Part shown: piece after piece, positions 7,044 through 8,774 of the stretch
Layout: each line of letters starts with the position of its first letter
Position numbering within the stretch: position 1 is the first letter of the stretch
Assembly: GCA_937871685.1 (NCBI GenBank)
Contig: CALMOL010000096.1
Location: forward strand, 1-8,774
Direction of reading: 5' to 3'
From: an uncultured Verrucomicrobiota bacterium
GTDB lineage: Bacteria > Verrucomicrobiota > Verrucomicrobiia > Chthoniobacterales > SZAS-18
DNA: 8,774 nt
Made by a program: the position numbers and the translations under genes
Notes under the pieces: generated by a model
Database searches by the model: none
Seen by the model: the letters and a program-made list of their open reading frames with translations, nothing else
What the model was told of the DNA's origin: nothing

Positions 7044-8456
7044 ATGAATTTCGCGGACCTCGTCTTTTGGCAGCACCTTGGGTCCGCGCTTGCCGTGGCC
7101 TTTGCCCTCCGGCTGCTCATCCGGCGCGCGCTGGCGCCGCCCGCCCGGCCCCGGCTCGACCAGTTTCTCCTCGCCGGGGTGGACTTGTATCTGCTGGCGC
7201 GGCTTTCTCTGCTCACGCTCGGCATCTTCCTTGTCGTGGCAGCTCTAACCTACGCGGGATTTTTCTGGATGCACCAGGAAGGCCTCACCCACCGCAGCCG
7301 ACGCGCGCGGCTGGGGCTGCTTATCGTGGTCCTGCTGCTGCCACTCCTCTGGTTCAAATATGCGCCCTTTCTCGCGCAGGTGGGCGGTCTGACGATCCGC
7401 TCAGACCTGCTGCCGGCGACCATTCCCGTGGGCATCTCGTTCTACACCTTCCAGAAGATCGCGCTCCTCGTGGATTCTTACCGAGGCGACCGGCCGCGCC
7501 TGCGACCGCTGGAATTCACGAATTTCGCGGCCTTTTTCCCGCAGATCGTCGCGGGGCCCATCGAGCGGCAGCACGACCTCCTGCCACAGATGCAGCGCTT
7601 CGCCTTCCGCTGGCAGCGGCGCGACATCGCCGCGGGCGTGGCGTGGATTGTTCTCGGTCTCTTCTACAAGTGCGCCATCGCCGACAACCTTGCCCTCTCT
7701 TTCCAACGCGATCCGCCGCCGGGCGCCTGGGCGATTTGGCTGGCCAATCTCACCTTCGGCTTGCTCATCTATTTTGATTTCGCCGGCTACTCGATGGTGG
7801 CGCTCGGCCTTGCGCGCTGCCTGGGCGTGCGGCTCACGCTGAACTTCCGCTCCCCCTACCTCGCGCGAAACCTCGTGGATTTCTGGCGGCGCTGGCACGT
7901 CACGCTCTCGCAGTGGTTTCGCGATTACGTGTATTTGCCGCTCGGCGGGAATCGCACGCGCTGGTGGGCGGTGAACTTACTTGTCGTCTTCCTGGTCTCG
8001 GGCCTTTGGCACGGCGCGGGCTGGAATTTCCTGGTGTGGGGTGGCCTTCACGGCGTCGGGTGCCTGCTGAGCCACCGGTGGGGCGTGCGGACGATGCCGG
8101 GCGTGCTGGCGTGGAGCCTGACGATGCTCGTCACCTTCCTGGCCTGGATGGCGTTCTACGAGACGCGGCTCGATCAGCTCTGGCACAAGTTCCAAGTGCT
8201 TCTCAGCCCTGGCGCCTACGCACCCTCCTACTTGGCGGGCATCTACAACCTCGCCAGCCTCGGCGCGGGCCTCACGCATGGCGCCACGCTTGCGCTAGCC
8301 GCGGCCGTGATCTGGGCCGAGGCCCGCTCGGTCCGCGGTCCGACGGGCGAGCTCTACCGGCTCTTCCGCACGCCCGCCGGCCAAGTCGTCGTTGTGATCC
8401 TGACCGTTCTCCTCGCCCCCGGCACCAGCAATGAGTTCATCTACTTCGCGTTTTAG
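7044..8456 (+). CDS. MBOAT family O-acyltransferase (AlgI-like)
   Basis: The protein has 470 residues, the usual size for bacterial MBOAT proteins of the AlgI/DltB type. Hallmarks in order are LPATIPVGISFYTFQKIALL (123-142), FFPQIVAGPIER (164-175), YFDFAGYSMVALGLA (243-257), LNFRSPYLARN (266-276), DFWRRWHVTLSQWFRDYVYL (279-298), and the active-site block SGLWHGAGWNFLVWGGLHG (319-337). Within that block His323 matches the catalytic histidine of AlgI, and His336 is also conserved. The C-terminus FIYFAF is typical of the family. It should carry an acyl (usually acetyl) group across the inner membrane for modification of a periplasmic glycan. The overlapping downstream gene is the expected SGNH-type partner. 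The frame is open upstream to 6219, but only as antisense of the ligase-like gene; the start at 7044 begins the first hydrophobic region. Confidence 0.93.
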   Translation: MNFADLVFWQHLGSALAVAFALRLLIRRALAPPARPRLDQFLLAGVDLYLLARLSLLTLGIFLVVAALTYAGFFWMHQEGLTHRSRRARLGLLIVVLLLPLLWFKYAPFLAQVGGLTIRSDLLPATIPVGISFYTFQKIALLVDSYRGDRPRLRPLEFTNFAAFFPQIVAGPIERQHDLLPQMQRFAFRWQRRDIAAGVAWIVLGLFYKCAIADNLALSFQRDPPPGAWAIWLANLTFGLLIYFDFAGYSMVALGLARCLGVRLTLNFRSPYLARNLVDFWRRWHVTLSQWFRDYVYLPLGGNRTRWWAVNLLVVFLVSGLWHGAGWNFLVWGGLHGVGCLLSHRWGVRTMPGVLAWSLTMLVTFLAWMAFYETRLDQLWHKFQVLLSPGAYAPSYLAGIYNLASLGAGLTHGATLALAAAVIWAEARSVRGPTGELYRLFRTPAGQVVVVILTVLLAPGTSNEFIYFAF

Positions 8457-8774
8457 GGCGAGGCTGCCGCTGCTTGCTCTCGTGGGCCTGCCGCTGCTCG
8501 TGGCGGGATTACTGGGCTTGTGCGCCGCCTACCAGGTATGGTTGAACCCCGAAGTGCGCTTTTGGCGAGGCGCGCTGGAAGTCAAGCGGGCATGGGCGCA
8601 TCGCTCTAGCGCACCCAAGGCGGTGTTTTGCGGCGGATCGAGCTGCGCGTTCGGGATCGACCCCGCCCAGATGGAGCGCGAGCAGGGAATCCGCGCCGCC
8701 AATTTCGGCCTCCACGCCGGCGTCGGCGCGCTGGTCGGGGGCGCCGGTCTCGGGCTGTTGTCGGCGTTCGCGAC
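8431..8774 (+). CDS. Membrane-anchored SGNH-hydrolase-like protein, partner of MBOAT (partial)
   Basis: An ATG at 8431 opens a frame that runs 114 codons to the window edge, overlapping the MBOAT gene's end by 26 bp in another frame. The N-terminus has a basic start (RFRAR, 7-11) and one hydrophobic helix (about 12-33), giving a signal anchor. The following domain begins KAVFCGGSSCAFGIDP (63-78), resembling block I of SGNH/GDSL-like proteins with the candidate nucleophile at Ser70 or Ser71. RAANFGLHAG (88-97) follows at the place of block II (Asn91, Gly93). In AlgI/AlgX/AlgJ and DltB/DltD systems such a partner receives the acyl group and transfers it to the glycan. The catalytic Asp-x-x-His near the C-terminus is outside the window, so activity cannot be judged. 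The overlap suggests translational coupling with the MBOAT gene. Confidence 0.72.
   Translation, partial: MSSSTSRFRARLPLLALVGLPLLVAGLLGLCAAYQVWLNPEVRFWRGALEVKRAWAHRSSAPKAVFCGGSSCAFGIDPAQMEREQGIRAANFGLHAGVGALVGGAGLGLLSAFA

Overview
The window is a GC-rich bacterial segment devoted to cell-surface polysaccharide synthesis. All seven recognisable genes are glycosyltransferases, a polymerase/ligase-type membrane protein, or an O-acylation pair. No transposase, integrase, tRNA, rRNA or CRISPR array was seen. The organism cannot be fixed from the sequence. High GC, the complete lack of Shine-Dalgarno sequences, short heptanucleotide repeats between genes and the style of the GT9/GT2 and WecG/TagA proteins would fit a verrucomicrobial (Opitutaceae-like) Gram-negative bacterium; this is inference only.

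Layout: (1) 1-477 (-), the N-terminal 159 residues of a WecG/TagA/CpsF (GT26) glycosyltransferase that runs off the left edge. (2) 478-635, a divergent intergenic region with a GGATGGA tandem heptamer, three CACTCGC boxes and an opposed degenerate ATTCTTC heptamer. (3) 636-2687 (+), a two-domain GT9 heptosyltransferase-like plus GT2 fusion, probably starting at TTG. (4) 2698-3708 (-), a stand-alone GT2 glycosyltransferase. (5) 3709-3860, a divergent intergenic region with a terminator-like hairpin facing the minus strand and a candidate plus-strand promoter. (6) 3861-5372 (+), a GT-C-like polytopic membrane protein. (7) 5382-6899 (-), an O-antigen ligase/polymerase-like membrane protein. (8) 7044-8456 (+), an AlgI-like MBOAT O-acyltransferase, overlapped by (9) 8431-8774 (+), the start of a membrane-anchored SGNH-hydrolase-like partner cut by the right edge.

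Together the genes suggest building of an undecaprenol-linked glycan by cytoplasmic glycosyltransferases (GT26, GT9/GT2, GT2), polymerisation or ligation at the outer face of the inner membrane, lipid-linked sugar addition by the GT-C-like protein, and O-acetylation by the MBOAT/SGNH pair. The first six genes alternate strictly in strand (-,+,-,+,-,+). Convergent partners are only 9-10 bp apart and divergent partners are separated by 144-158 bp, so most genes must be transcribed singly. Only the MBOAT/SGNH pair looks like an operon. The most interesting non-gene structures are the compound heptamer region, the hairpin holding both stop codons of a convergent pair, and the hairpin plus T-tract in the leader of the minus-strand GT2 gene.
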